A stretch of 64,000 bases of DNA, from NCBI RefSeq assembly GCF_002245355.1, contig NZ_NOWF01000012.1, forward strand, positions 1 through 64,000, read 5' to 3'. Shown here piece by piece: positions 53,671 through 62,834 of this stretch (within the stretch, counting starts at the first letter, position 1; each line of letters starts with the position of its first letter). The notes below the pieces were generated by a model. That model did no database searches and was not told the DNA's origin. It was given only the letters and a program-made list of their open reading frames with translations. The DNA comes from Paludifilum halophilum. GTDB taxonomy: Bacteria; Bacillota; Bacilli; Thermoactinomycetales; DSM-45169. The position numbers were made by a program, and so were the translations under genes.

Positions 53671-54195
53671 ATGCGTAAACCGGATTGGTTAACCGTCGGC
53701 CATATCGCCGGTACCCACGGCATCCGGGGCGGGGTCCGCGTCATTCCCCGAACCGACTTTCCGGAGGTCCGCTTTGCCCCGGAGTCTCAAGTGTTCCTGT
53801 CTCATCCCGATCATGAAGAAATGCTTTCCTTGACGGTGGAGGATGCCCGGCCTCATAAGAAAGGGCTCCTCGTCCGGTTTCAGGAATGGACCGATATCGA
53901 TCAGGTGGAGCCTTATAAAGGCGGAACACTGGTGGTGGATCCGGCGGACCGGGTGGAACCGGAGGAAGAGGATGCCTTTTATCTTTATGAGATCATGGGA
54001 TGCGAGGCGGTGACGACAGACGGTCGCACACTGGGGGTCGTCACCGATATTTTGCAACCCGGCGCCAACGACGTCTGGGTCGTAGAAAAGCCGGAGGGCG
54101 GAGAGCTTCTCATTCCTTTTATCGAGGATGTGGTGAAGGAAGTCGATGTCTCCGCCAAACGCGTCCGGATCCAATGGATGGAGGGGCTGGAGTGA
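53671..54195 (+). CDS. rimM: Ribosome maturation factor RimM
   Basis: A 174-residue protein with an N-terminal RimM fold ([17 protein letters not shown]) and a C-terminal PRC barrel ([15 protein letters not shown]). It binds S19 during 30S assembly. ATG 53671 follows AAAGGAGG. Confidence 0.96.
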   Translation: MRKPDWLTVGHIAGTHGIRGGVRVIPRTDFPEVRFAPESQVFLSHPDHEEMLSLTVEDARPHKKGLLVRFQEWTDIDQVEPYKGGTLVVDPADRVEPEEEDAFYLYEIMGCEAVTTDGRTLGVVTDILQPGANDVWVVEKPEGGELLIPFIEDVVKEVDVSAKRVRIQWMEGLE

Positions 54196-54211
54196 TCGAG
54201 GGGGTGCTGAT

Positions 54212-54961
54212 GTGCGATTCGATGTATTGACATTGTTCCCGGAAATGTTTCACGGTTTTTTATCCTCCAGCATCATGAAGCGGGCGATCGAAAACCGCTT
54301 GGTGAGTGCTTCGGTGGTTGATTTCCGGGAATACAGCACCGATAAGCACCGTACGGTTGATGATACTCCCTACGGGGGCGGAGGCGGTATGGTGTTGAAA
54401 CCGGAACCCTTGTTCCGCGCGGTGGAGGATCTCGCCAGAAACGAATCCGTCCGACCGCCGGTGCTGATGATGAGCCCTCAAGGCAGACCCTTTACGCAAA
54501 AAAAAGCGGAGGAGCTGAGCCGACACTCCCGCCTCATTTTGATGTGCGGTCATTATGAAGGGTATGATGAACGCATCCGGGAACACTTGGTGGATGAAGA
54601 GATTTCCATTGGCGATTACGTGCTCACCGGAGGCGAGTTGCCGGCGATGGTCGTGATGGATAGTGTCATCCGGTTGATTCCCGGTGTTTTGGGAAACCAC
54701 GCGTCGGCAGAGGCGGATTCCTTTTCCACGGGCCTTTTGGAATATCCCCAATACACCCGTCCTGCCGATTTTCGCGGGTGGAAAGTGCCGGATGTTCTAT
54801 TATCCGGACATCACGCCCAGATCGAACGTTGGCGCCGGCAAGAGGCGCTCAAACGGACGATGGAGCGGCGCCCCGACCTTCTGGATTCCGCCGACTTAAC
54901 GGAGGAGGACCGGGCTCATCTTCGGACGCTGAACAGGGACGATGGCCCTTCTGAGGTCTGA
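54212..54961 (+). CDS. trmD: tRNA (guanine-37-N1)-methyltransferase TrmD
   Basis: A 249-residue SPOUT-class enzyme making m1G37. It has [33 protein letters not shown], the knot region [11 protein letters not shown] and [17 protein letters not shown] 54212 gives the usual start ([11 protein letters not shown]). Confidence 0.97.
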   Translation: MRFDVLTLFPEMFHGFLSSSIMKRAIENRLVSASVVDFREYSTDKHRTVDDTPYGGGGGMVLKPEPLFRAVEDLARNESVRPPVLMMSPQGRPFTQKKAEELSRHSRLILMCGHYEGYDERIREHLVDEEISIGDYVLTGGELPAMVVMDSVIRLIPGVLGNHASAEADSFSTGLLEYPQYTRPADFRGWKVPDVLLSGHHAQIERWRRQEALKRTMERRPDLLDSADLTEEDRAHLRTLNRDDGPSEV

Positions 54962-54990
54962 TTGTCTTCACTGAAGCCATGTGATAAAAT
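54962..54990 (+). promoter_or_regulatory. SigA promoter of rplS
   Basis: TTGTCT and TAAAAT separated by 17 bases immediately after the trmD stop, leaving a leader of about 65 bases before rplS. Confidence 0.6.
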
Positions 54991-55061
54991 ATTTTTTGTG
55001 TTTGAGAACCCGATGATTGTGATGGACGAATAAATTATTTTATCGGGAAGGAGGGAAACCG

Positions 55062-55406
55062 ATGAACCCGGTAGTACGTGAATTGGGCGAACAGCAGATG
55101 AAAAAGGATGTCCCCCGGTTTCGCGCCGGTGACACCCTGCGGGTGCACGTAAAGGTCGTCGAGGGACAGCGTGAACGGATTCAGGTCTTTGAAGGCGTGG
55201 TGATCCAACGCCGCGGAGGCGGGATCTCGGAAACGTTTACGGTTCGCAAAGTTTCCTACGGTGTCGGCGTGGAACGTACTTTCCCGCTGCATTCTCCCCG
55301 GATCGACAAGATCGAGGTGATGCGCCGCGGTAAAGTGCGTCGTGCCAAACTGTATTATCTCCGTCAGTTGCGCGGTAAGGCAGCCCGAATCAAAGAAATC
55401 CATTAA
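55062..55406 (+). CDS. rplS: 50S ribosomal protein L19
   Basis: A 114-residue protein ([48 protein letters not shown]). The ATG follows GGAAGGAGGG. Confidence 0.97.
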   Translation: MNPVVRELGEQQMKKDVPRFRAGDTLRVHVKVVEGQRERIQVFEGVVIQRRGGGISETFTVRKVSYGVGVERTFPLHSPRIDKIEVMRRGKVRRAKLYYLRQLRGKAARIKEIH

Positions 55407-55421
55407 CATATGGAAAAGAAT

Positions 55422-55472
55422 GGCGCAGGATTCTCCTACCGTTGGTAAGGAGAGGAATGCGCCGATTTTTCT
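55422..55472 (+). terminator. Intrinsic terminator after rplS
   Basis: GGCGCA pairs with TGCGCC and TCTCCT with AGGAGA in a long imperfect hairpin, followed by a T run. Confidence 0.75.
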
Positions 55473-55576
55473 CTCTCCTATCGGTAAATCCTATGATATA
55501 ATTGGCTTGTTGCCTCTCCGTGTTCTGAAATCTTCGTATTCTTGTTGGTGTGATCGCGATAGTCAGGAGGAGCTTC

Positions 55577-56128
55577 ATGAGTGAGTTCACCCCCCGTTCC
55601 GCCAGGCACGGACGAAAGAAGCGGGGAGACAATGAAGCGTGGGAATGGATTCAGGCGCTTGCGATTGCTGTTGTATTAGCCTTGGTTATCCGTTACATGG
55701 TCTTTTCGCCTTTCAGCGTCTCCGGCCCATCGATGTTGTCCACCCTGCATAACGGCGATTTGGTGATCGTCAATAAGATGATCTACCTTTTTCGCGATCC
55801 GGAGCCCGGTGAAGTCATCGTTTTTCACGCTTCAAAAAACAAGGATTACATTAAACGCGTGATTGCGATGCCTGGCGATGTCGTGTCGGCGCAGAACAAT
55901 ATCGTTCGCGTCAACGGCGAGAGTATCGATGAATCATACATAGATGAAGGAAATCGAACGGCGGATTTCGGCCCGGTGGAGGTGCCCGAAAACCATGTGT
56001 TCGTTATGGGAGACAATCGGATGAACAGCAGCGACAGCCGCGAAATCGGGCCGATCTCCCTGGACAAGGTCGTCGGTCGGGCGGATATTATTTTTTGGCC
56101 GCCGGATGATTTTTCCTTCCTTTGGTAA
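55577..56128 (+). CDS. lepB: Signal peptidase I
   Basis: A 183-residue membrane peptidase with one N-terminal membrane anchor (IQALAIAVVLALVIRYMVF). The catalytic Ser is in SGPSMLSTL and the Lys in KDYIKRVIAMPGD; GDNRMNSSDSREIGPI is box E. ATG 55577 follows AGGAGGAG. It cleaves secretory signal peptides. Confidence 0.96.
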   Translation: MSEFTPRSARHGRKKRGDNEAWEWIQALAIAVVLALVIRYMVFSPFSVSGPSMLSTLHNGDLVIVNKMIYLFRDPEPGEVIVFHASKNKDYIKRVIAMPGDVVSAQNNIVRVNGESIDESYIDEGNRTADFGPVEVPENHVFVMGDNRMNSSDSREIGPISLDKVVGRADIIFWPPDDFSFLW

Positions 56129-56144
56129 AGCAGGTGAAGACGTG

Positions 56145-57038
56145 ATGGCGATACAGTGGTTTCCCGGCCATATGGCCAAAGCCCGCCGCCAGGTGGAAGA
56201 ACGATTGAAGCAGGTGGATCTGGCTTTCGAGCTGTTGGATGCCCGCCTGCCTTTATCCAGCCGCAATCCGTTGATCGATGAGTTGGTCGGGGGTAAGGCG
56301 CGAGTGATCTTGTTGACGAAAAGTGATCTGGCGGATCCGGAAGCGACTCGGCAGTGGAGTGAATCGTTTCGTTCAGCCGATGTAAAAGTACTTCCGATCG
56401 ATACCTTGTCGGGGACCGGTGTCAAGCGAATTCCGTCCATCAGCCGGGATTTGATGAAGGATCGATTGGCCGCTCTTCGGGAAAAGGGAATCCGCCATCG
56501 ACGCATCCGGGCAATGGTGCTGGGAGTTCCCAATGTCGGTAAATCTGCCCTGATTAATCGCTTGGCCGGTCGAGGCGCCGCCAAAACCGGGGATAAACCG
56601 GGTGTGACCCGTTCTCAGCAATGGATCAAAATGGGGAACGGGATGGAGTTGTTGGATACTCCGGGGATCTTGTGGCCCAAATTTGAAGACCCCGATGTGG
56701 GTCTGCGCCTGGCGGCCAGCGGTGCGATCCGGGAGGATATTCTGCCGGTGGACGAGGTGGCCCTGTATTTGCTCGGGTATTTGGCCGACCGATATAAGGA
56801 ACGATTGAATGAGCGATACCGCCTCCAGGTGACGGAGGATCGGGATCCACTTTCCCTGCTGGAGGAAGTGGGCCGCCGAAGAGGCTGCATGAGGCGCGGC
56901 GGTGAAGTGGATCTGGAGAAGGCGGCGGATGTCGTGTTACGGGATTTTCGGTCCGGCCGCTTCGGGAGAATATCCCTGGAATTTCCCCGAGACTGGAGGA
57001 AGGAGGAGCCTGATGAGGGTGAAGGGAACGATCCGTGA
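56145..57038 (+). CDS. rbgA: Ribosome biogenesis GTPase RbgA (YlqF)
   Basis: A 297-residue circularly permuted GTPase for late 50S assembly. Starts MAIQWFPGHMAKARRQ; G4 LLTKSDL precedes G1 VLGVPNVGKSALINRL, with DTPGI after. ATG 56145 matches the family start. It overlaps rnhB by 26 bases. Confidence 0.96.
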   Translation: MAIQWFPGHMAKARRQVEERLKQVDLAFELLDARLPLSSRNPLIDELVGGKARVILLTKSDLADPEATRQWSESFRSADVKVLPIDTLSGTGVKRIPSISRDLMKDRLAALREKGIRHRRIRAMVLGVPNVGKSALINRLAGRGAAKTGDKPGVTRSQQWIKMGNGMELLDTPGILWPKFEDPDVGLRLAASGAIREDILPVDEVALYLLGYLADRYKERLNERYRLQVTEDRDPLSLLEEVGRRRGCMRRGGEVDLEKAADVVLRDFRSGRFGRISLEFPRDWRKEEPDEGEGNDP

Positions 57039-57813
57039 GATTGAGGCACGGCTGTCCGCGGAGACAGAGATCACCGATGAATGGATACAGGAGCTTCTTC
57101 AAGATTCCCGGGCCGGTGTCAAAAAACTGGCCCGGTCTTATTTGAAAAAACGGGAACGGATCCGTAGAGAAGAGGAACGGGTTCAACGAATGTGGGATTT
57201 TGAACGTACATATCGAGAACAGGGATATCGCTGGGTCGCCGGGTTGGACGAGGCCGGGAGAGGCCCGTTGGCCGGTCCGGTAGTAGCGGCGGCGGTTATT
57301 TTCCCGGAAGATTTCGACGCTTCAGGGCTCAACGATTCCAAGCAACTGACCCCCGAGGAACGCTTGACGCTCCGGCGGCGCATCGAGGAAGGAGCTTTAG
57401 GGACCGGGGTGGGAATCGTAGACACCCGTTTCATCGATCAACACAATATTCTACAGGCCACCTATGAAGCGATGCGAAGGGCTGTCGCTCAATTAGACCC
57501 GTCACCGGATCTCCTTCTCTTGGATGCGGTTAAACTCCCGGGAGTGGACCTGCCCCAACACGCCATTGTCAAAGGGGACACCCTCAGCCATTCCATCGCC
57601 GCCGCTTCCATACTGGCCAAGACGATTCGTGATGAGTGGATGATTCAAGCGGCTGAACGGTATCCCGGTTACGGGTTTGAGCATCATATGGGTTATGGAA
57701 CGCAGGAGCACTTGGAAGCATTGGAAAAACAGGGGCCATGTCCGCTTCACCGACGCAGTTTTTCCCCGGTCGGTGATCGTATTCCCGGGAAGGAAGGCGT
57801 CACGGGTTCATGA
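57013..57813 (+). CDS. rnhB: Ribonuclease HII
   Basis: A 266-residue enzyme that removes ribonucleotides and RNA from DNA hybrids. The core starts near residue 75 (WVAGLDEAGRGPLAGPVVAA with catalytic Asp-Glu), then LNDSKQLTPEER, LLLDAV and HSIAAASILAKT. ATG 57013 follows AAGGAGGAG inside rbgA. Confidence 0.96.
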   Translation: MRVKGTIREIEARLSAETEITDEWIQELLQDSRAGVKKLARSYLKKRERIRREEERVQRMWDFERTYREQGYRWVAGLDEAGRGPLAGPVVAAAVIFPEDFDASGLNDSKQLTPEERLTLRRRIEEGALGTGVGIVDTRFIDQHNILQATYEAMRRAVAQLDPSPDLLLLDAVKLPGVDLPQHAIVKGDTLSHSIAAASILAKTIRDEWMIQAAERYPGYGFEHHMGYGTQEHLEALEKQGPCPLHRRSFSPVGDRIPGKEGVTGS

Positions 57814-57863
57814 TCCTCTGTTCGGCGAAACCGTTACGATTATGGTGAAAGGCGGGGAAGTCC

Positions 57864-58223
57864 GTGGATGGGAGAAGGAGAACGGGGAGAATCGGCGAGG
57901 AGTGGGCCCGTCGCCACCTGGTACGCAAGGGGTGGGAGATATGGGATACCAACTGGCGGACTCGACTGGGTGAACTGGATATTATCGCCCGGGACCGCGG
58001 CCAAATCGTCGTTGTGGAAGTTCGGAGCACCCGGGGAACCCGTTTCGGTTTGGGGTATCAGTCCGTCGATCCGAGGAAGCAGCGCCAGGTACGGAAGTTG
58101 GCTCTTCAATATTTACAAGCCCACCGTCTCCAAGGGCAACCCTTTCGGATCGATGTCGTTTCGGTTTTGTTGTCCCGGTCGGATCGACCGATCCAAATCG
58201 ATCATTTGGAAGCCGCTTTTTAA
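57864..58223 (+). CDS. YraN family (UPF0102) nuclease-like protein
   Basis: A 119-residue protein with the PD-(D/E)xK-like core GELDIIARDRGQIVVVEVRS and the TGRIGEEWARRHLVRKGW start. GTG 57864 follows AAAGGCGGGGA. Family function is not firmly known; it often sits after rnhB. Confidence 0.9.
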   Translation: MDGRRRTGRIGEEWARRHLVRKGWEIWDTNWRTRLGELDIIARDRGQIVVVEVRSTRGTRFGLGYQSVDPRKQRQVRKLALQYLQAHRLQGQPFRIDVVSVLLSRSDRPIQIDHLEAAF

Positions 58224-58287
58224 TACTGAAAGTAGATCCATGTCGCTTGGTTAAAATACGACGCCTATTTTTAAACCCGGTTATGGG

Positions 58288-58341
58288 ATCATACAAAAGC
58301 CCTTTTTCCCGTCAACAAGGATAAAAGGGCTTTTGTATGAT
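58288..58341. terminator. Bidirectional terminator, 19-bp perfect stem
   Basis: ATCATACAAAAGCCCTTTT (58288-58306) is perfectly complementary to 58323-58341. It lies between convergent genes and can serve both. Confidence 0.85.
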
Positions 58342-58349
58342 ATGTAGCG

Positions 58350-58928
58350 TTAGACCGCCTCTAAATGGGAGTTCAGCAATTCTTGGTAGAGGTCATCGCC
58401 GCCGATATGGACACGGAAGGAGACTTGGTCCTTGCCGTGGAGTTGCCACTGGTAAAGTTGCTGGAAAACGAGATAAATGCATTTTCTTACTTCCACCTGC
58501 GGATACAGTTTCAGATCGATGAATTGGCTGTATAGGTCTTGACGCTCGACGCGGTGGGTGGATACTTTCATCGCTTCAAAAGTGTTTTCCAGTCCGGTCA
58601 GGAGGAATGACAACCACTCCGGTTGGGATTCCCTCCCTTGCCCGTCCAGAAAGTGAATGGTAAAGCCCATCATGGGATAACGGTGAATGTCCGCTTCGGA
58701 GTAGGCGGTTTCCTCCTGGTTTTTGGAATCGTACAGAAAGAATTCGATGTGGATTTTATGGGGGCTTTTCTGCTCCGGTGTCGGCTTTTTCAATCGTTGC
58801 TGCAGTCGGAAGGCCAGTTCCTCGTTTTCCCGTTTCAGCTGTTCCATTTCTTTGTATAATTCCTGATGGCCCTTGAAACGTACTGGCGCCCCCTCCCAAT
58901 CGAAAAAGCGTTTCAGTTTTGAGAACAT
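58350..58928 (-). CDS. Hypothetical protein, 192 residues
   Basis: A soluble-looking protein with a helical, charged segment around residues 22-50 (ELYKEMEQLKRENEELAFRL, probably a short coiled coil) followed by a mixed domain (KIHIEFFLYDSKNQ; HRYPMMGFTIHFLDGQG). There is no signal peptide or membrane segment. The ATG follows AAGGGGGAAG. The family is not recognised; good codon pattern, ribosome site and terminator make it a real gene. Confidence 0.8.
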   Translation of the reverse strand: MFSKLKRFFDWEGAPVRFKGHQELYKEMEQLKRENEELAFRLQQRLKKPTPEQKSPHKIHIEFFLYDSKNQEETAYSEADIHRYPMMGFTIHFLDGQGRESQPEWLSFLLTGLENTFEAMKVSTHRVERQDLYSQFIDLKLYPQVEVRKCIYLVFQQLYQWQLHGKDQVSFRVHIGGDDLYQELLNSHLEAV

Positions 58929-59283
58929 CCGAACTTCCCCCTTACGGACCTACTAACAACAAGTATACTAAATCCCCGGTTCCAGAAAAAGAGATTCTCC
59001 CGTCCTCCAGAATGTACTTCCCGGAGGTGTCCGGAGGAAAACCCATAATTAAAGAACTGCGGAAAACGGGTGAATTTCTTAATCCCGGACGTCTTTCCCC
59101 TTTGCTCCATATGGCCGGACAGGTCCTGGTTATCGATGGACGCAGCTTGGTTGTATCGATGTGAAAAATTGGACTTTCCCTTCGATTCTATCATCATTTT
59201 ATTTGAAATGATCCTTCAATTGTTCTAACATATGTAAGTGTCCGCTATTGATTGATAATCTTGGTATGGTTCGGAGGATTTTT
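58929..59283. other. Intergenic region upstream of the YifB-type gene
   Basis: About 355 bases between divergent genes. A plus-strand frame from TTG 58919 or ATG 59012 to 59164 has protein-like content (VLVIDGRSLVVSM at the end) but no ribosome site; I do not call it. The last 120 bases are AT-rich and probably hold the promoter of the next gene. Confidence 0.5.
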
Positions 59284-60816
59284 ATGTACGCCAAACTGTA
59301 TTCCAGCTCTGTGCTGGGGATCGACGGATATATCGTAGAAGTGGAAGTGGATATCAGCAATGGGTTGCCGGTGTTCGATGTGGTAGGTCTTCCGGATTCC
59401 GCCGTTCGGGAATCCCGGGAACGGGTTCGGGCCGCCGTGAAAAACAGCGGTTCTCAGTTTCCCCTTCAGCGCATTACGACTAATTTAGCTCCGGCCGATT
59501 TGAAAAAAGAGGGATCCAGCTTTGATTTGGCTATCGCTGTAGGCGTTCTGGCCGCCAGTGGACAGGTGTCTCCCGACCGGACGGAGGGGATTCTGTTTCT
59601 CGGAGAGTTGGCTTTGGACGGAACCTTGCGCTCTTTAAACGGAGTGTTGTCTATGGCGATGGCGGGTAAAGAGGCGGGGTTCCGCCGGTTGTTTCTCCCT
59701 GCGGCGAATGCGGAAGAGGCCCGGTTGGTGGAAGGGATCCAAGTGATTCCGGTCTGTACTCTGCAGGAGGCGGTAGCTCTTTTAAATGATGAGGAACCGC
59801 CCTCCGCCGCTGAGGAGGAGGGATCCCCCATCCCCGAGGTGGAACAGGCGTTGGAGGACTTCGCCGATGTCCAGGGACAAGCCCATGTCAAACGGGCGAT
59901 GGAAGTGGCGGCGGCGGGGATGCACAACCTTCTCCTGATCGGACCTCCGGGTTCGGGAAAAACGATGCTGGCCCGCCGACTGCCCTCCATTCTTCCGGAA
60001 ATGACAATGCAGGAATCCCTGGAGGTGACCAAGATTTGCAGTACCGCCGGTCAGCTGTCGCACCGGGGAAAACTGGTCTCTCACCGGCCGTTCCGTTCCC
60101 CTCACCATACCATTTCCCAGCCGGGATTGATCGGTGGTGGGGTGATCCCGAAACCCGGAGAGGTAAGTCTGGCTCACCGGGGGGTCCTTTTTCTCGACGA
60201 AATGCCGGAGTTTTCCAAAAAGGCCCTGGAAGTCCTGCGTCAACCGCTGGAAGACCGGGAGGTTACCTTGAGCCGCGCCCGGGCGGTGATCACGTTTCCG
60301 TCGGAGTTCATGCTCATCGGAAGTATGAATCCGTGTCCCTGCGGATACTTCGGTTACGAAGAGGATCGCGCCTGCACGTGTACCCCGCACCAAATCCGGC
60401 GCTATCGTTCCAAGCTTTCCGGTCCTTTGTTGGACCGGATCGACATCCACGTGGAAGTCCCCCGAGTGGATTATCAAACCTTGTCTGAAACCCGTCCCAA
60501 AGAGACTTCCGAGACCATCCGGGAACGGGTTCACCGTGCCCACGCTATTCAGTCAAAACGTTACCGCGGCGAGAAACTGCTCCATAACTCCGTCATGCCC
60601 CCGTCCCTAATCCGAAAACACTGCCAGCTGAAAAAGGAAGCCCGGAATCTGCTGAAACAATCCTTCGACTCCCTCGGCCTTTCCGCCCGGGCCCACGACC
60701 GCATCCTGAAGCTGGCCCGGACCATCGCCGACCTGGCCGGGGAAGAAGCGATCGACACCCCCCACGTCGCCGAGGCTATCCAATACCGGACCCTGGATCG
60801 GAAATGGTGGGAGTAG
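59284..60816 (+). CDS. yifB: YifB/ComM-family Mg-chelatase-like AAA+ ATPase
   Basis: A 510-residue protein. The N-terminal Lon-like domain (FDVVGLPDSAVRESRERVR; SFDLAIAVGVLAA) is followed by an AAA+ module with Walker A IGPPGSGKTMLARRLP, Walker B GVLFLDEMPEF and a Mg-chelatase C-terminal domain. The Cys-rich loop NPCPCGYFGYEEDRACTC is typical. ComM relatives drive branch migration during natural transformation; the role in Firmicutes is less clear. ATG 59284 follows CGGAGG. Confidence 0.93.
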   Translation: MYAKLYSSSVLGIDGYIVEVEVDISNGLPVFDVVGLPDSAVRESRERVRAAVKNSGSQFPLQRITTNLAPADLKKEGSSFDLAIAVGVLAASGQVSPDRTEGILFLGELALDGTLRSLNGVLSMAMAGKEAGFRRLFLPAANAEEARLVEGIQVIPVCTLQEAVALLNDEEPPSAAEEEGSPIPEVEQALEDFADVQGQAHVKRAMEVAAAGMHNLLLIGPPGSGKTMLARRLPSILPEMTMQESLEVTKICSTAGQLSHRGKLVSHRPFRSPHHTISQPGLIGGGVIPKPGEVSLAHRGVLFLDEMPEFSKKALEVLRQPLEDREVTLSRARAVITFPSEFMLIGSMNPCPCGYFGYEEDRACTCTPHQIRRYRSKLSGPLLDRIDIHVEVPRVDYQTLSETRPKETSETIRERVHRAHAIQSKRYRGEKLLHNSVMPPSLIRKHCQLKKEARNLLKQSFDSLGLSARAHDRILKLARTIADLAGEEAIDTPHVAEAIQYRTLDRKWWE

Positions 60817-60874
60817 AGGGTGTCCAAAGCCAAGATGGTGCACTCGCTCCATTGCAGTGCTATGAATGGATTGG

Positions 60875-60904
60875 AACAGGAAAGTATGTTCCTGCCTGTT
60901 TTTT
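60875..60904 (+). terminator. Intrinsic terminator after the YifB-type gene
   Basis: CAGGAA pairs with TTCCTG around AGTATG, followed by CCTG and six T. Confidence 0.65.
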
Positions 60905-61055
60905 AAGTGATAAGTGATTCCCGATATATAGACAGTGCAGGTTTGTCGATGAACCAAGGTTCACCAGAAGATCCCGTTCAAGGTAGAAGCAAGGTTTTTT
61001 TCTTGTTTCTTATCGTTTTCCTGATCTTCTTTCCTTCGCCAGTATGCTACCATAT

Positions 61056-61190
61056 TCAAATAATGGTGGGCGGTACTTCACTTTTCATCGATTTCCATAA
61101 ACACAGCGGCGGGGAGAAGACGAGCAGGGATTCCAGCAGTTGGGCGATCTCGTCGTTGGCAAGCCAAATAATAGCGTTGGTGTCTCTTTT
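61056..61190 (-). pseudogene. Possible gene remnant
   Basis: A 44-codon minus-strand frame without a start codon. Its codons strongly prefer C or G in third position, like the real genes here, and the translation looks protein-like (IIWLANDEIAQLLESLLVFS). A stop codon cuts it off at the upstream end. No family is recognised; it may be a decayed gene end or chance. Confidence 0.22.
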
Positions 61191-61265
61191 TCAAGTAAAA
61201 CTAGATCATTTCTTACGGAGAGATGGCTTGATTCATGCACAAGATCCAGAAGTGATCAGACGAAA

Positions 61266-61291
61266 CTCCCGCCGATCAGCGGGGGTTTTTG
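61266..61291 (+). terminator. Orphan intrinsic terminator
   Basis: CTCCCGC pairs with GCGGGGG around CGATCA, followed by TTTTT. No gene is visible in the 360 bases to its left, so it may end an untranslated RNA. Confidence 0.6.
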
Positions 61292-61409
61292 TCATGATCA
61301 GGTTCAGTGGGAAGCCCAGCCATTCATGTTTATCGTTCGGTTTGAATCGACCTCATACTTTTTTCTGTGATCGAGGAGGAAAACAGAAAAGAATGACGAA
61401 TAAAATAGA

Positions 61410-61423
61410 TGCAAACGTTTTCA
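61410..61423. promoter_or_regulatory. CcpA-type cre site 1
   Basis: TGCAAACGTTTTCA fits the TGnAAnCGnnnnCA pattern of catabolite-responsive elements (LacI/CcpA family). It lies about 70 bases before the binding-protein gene. Confidence 0.6.
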
Positions 61424-61450
61424 CTTTGATGTCTTTTTTATGGCTATTAG

Positions 61451-61464
61451 TGCAAACGGTTGCA
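61451..61464. promoter_or_regulatory. CcpA-type cre site 2
   Basis: TGCAAACGGTTGCA is a near-perfect cre palindrome 41 bases from site 1 and 29 bases before the start codon. One of the two may instead be the operator of a local LacI-type regulator. Confidence 0.6.
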
Positions 61465-61492
61465 TTATCCATTCAAAAGGGGGTTATGGGTC

Positions 61493-62755
61493 ATGAAGTG
61501 GAGAATATGGGGGTCCATCGCAATGATATTCCTCCTCACAGTGGGAGTCTTGGCCGGTTGCGGACCTCAGCGGGACGCCGATCCGGACAAAAAGGAAGCC
61601 GGAAAGGAAGAAAAGCCTGAGCAACTGGTGATCTGGGAGAATAAGGAGGCCCGTCATCTGAAACACACCGAGCGAATGGCTGAGAAATATGAAGAAAAAA
61701 CCGGGATCCAAGTGAAAGTAGTCGGCGTCGATATTTTGAAACAGCAGGAGAAATTGACATTGGACGGTCCCAACAACAAAGGAGCTGATGTGGTGACCTG
61801 GCCCCACGACCGGATCGGGGAAGCGGCCATCAAAGGTTTGATCCAGCCCATCGACGTCGAAGAGGATCGGATTCATGCATACAACAAGTCCGCCCTCCGG
61901 GCGATGCAATATGACGGAAAGCTGTACGGTCTTCCCCGAAATACAGAAAGCATCGCGTTGATTTATAACAAAGATAGGATGAAGGAACCGCCGAAAACCT
62001 TTGAAGAGCTGATCCGATTCGCCGAGGAGAATACGGATCCCGCCAAAGAGAAATACGGTTTTCTCTACGAAGGGGAGAATTTCTATCACGACTTCTTTGT
62101 GTTTCATGCCTTCGGCGGTTATGTATTCAAGGATGAAGGCGGTCGAATGAACACTGAGGATATCGGTTTGAATAATGAAGGTTCCATTCAAGCCATGGAA
62201 ACGATCGGTTCCTGGTATAAGGATCAACTCATCCCCCGGGGGTTAAAAGCTGATACCGTGAATGGCCTGTTTAAAGAAGGAAAAGTGGCTGCCGTCCTCA
62301 ACGGTCCCTGGGCGGTGAAGGACTACGAGGACGCCGGGATCGATGTCGGGGTGAGCCCGATTCCCCCGATCAACGGAAAGGATCCGAAGACGTTTATCGG
62401 GGTGAAAGGACTCTATGTCTCCGCCTATACCCGGAATGAATACTGGGCGACGGACTTGGTCCGGTTTCTGACTGGGAAGGAAGCGTTGCAGGACCGGTTT
62501 AAAACTACCGGGGAGATTCCTTCCCGCACGGATCTGCTGGAACATCCCATCGTCAAGGACGACGAACAGGTAAACGGTTTTGCCGAGCAAGCGGCCAGCG
62601 GTGTTCCGATGCCCAATGTGCCGGAGATGAGCCAGGTGTGGGATCCGATGGCTGACGCCGTCTCCTTTGTGGCCAAAGGGGAACAGACGCCCAAGGAGGC
62701 TTTGGACGGTGCAGTAAAACAGATTAAGGAGAAGCTCCAAACCCAGAAACAATAA
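61493..62755 (+). CDS. Sugar ABC transporter substrate-binding lipoprotein (MalE/MdxE type)
   Basis: A 420-residue family 1 solute-binding protein. The signal peptide ends in the lipobox GVLAGC; the mature part shows LVIWENKEARHLKHTERMAEKY, KGADVVTWPHDRIGEAA, LYGLPRNTESIALIYNK and AAVLNGPWAVKDYEDAGIDV, as in maltodextrin-binding proteins. ATG 61493 follows AAAGGGGG. It is the first gene of an operon, controlled by the cre sites upstream. Confidence 0.93.
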   Translation: MKWRIWGSIAMIFLLTVGVLAGCGPQRDADPDKKEAGKEEKPEQLVIWENKEARHLKHTERMAEKYEEKTGIQVKVVGVDILKQQEKLTLDGPNNKGADVVTWPHDRIGEAAIKGLIQPIDVEEDRIHAYNKSALRAMQYDGKLYGLPRNTESIALIYNKDRMKEPPKTFEELIRFAEENTDPAKEKYGFLYEGENFYHDFFVFHAFGGYVFKDEGGRMNTEDIGLNNEGSIQAMETIGSWYKDQLIPRGLKADTVNGLFKEGKVAAVLNGPWAVKDYEDAGIDVGVSPIPPINGKDPKTFIGVKGLYVSAYTRNEYWATDLVRFLTGKEALQDRFKTTGEIPSRTDLLEHPIVKDDEQVNGFAEQAASGVPMPNVPEMSQVWDPMADAVSFVAKGEQTPKEALDGAVKQIKEKLQTQKQ

Positions 62756-62834
62756 CTTCGGCGAGGGGGGGTGGGGCCGCAATTTTGTCGTCCCGCCTTC
62801 CTTTGCTTTGAACGGAAAAGGAGGTATACCGAAA

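Larger units (their letters stand above)
60817..61492. other. Intergenic region before the sugar transporter
   Basis: About 680 bases. It holds the terminator of the upstream gene (60875-60904), a possible minus-strand gene remnant (61056-61190), an orphan plus-strand terminator (61266-61291) and two CcpA-type sites (61410-61423, 61451-61464). A long plus frame through it has no usable start. Confidence 0.6.

Noticed and set aside
57677-57973. Plus frame bridging rnhB and the YraN-family gene
   Set aside because: It is a shadow of the two flanking genes; only about 50 bases lie outside them and no start with a ribosome site fits.
58919-59164. Plus-strand frame of up to 81 codons between the unknown minus gene and the YifB-type gene
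   Set aside because: There is no ribosome site at either TTG 58919 or ATG 59012, the first overlaps the divergent gene, and no family is recognised.
60907-61620. 237-codon open frame across the region before the sugar operon
   Set aside because: It has no proper start, passes through a terminator and both cre sites, and overlaps the binding-protein gene out of frame.
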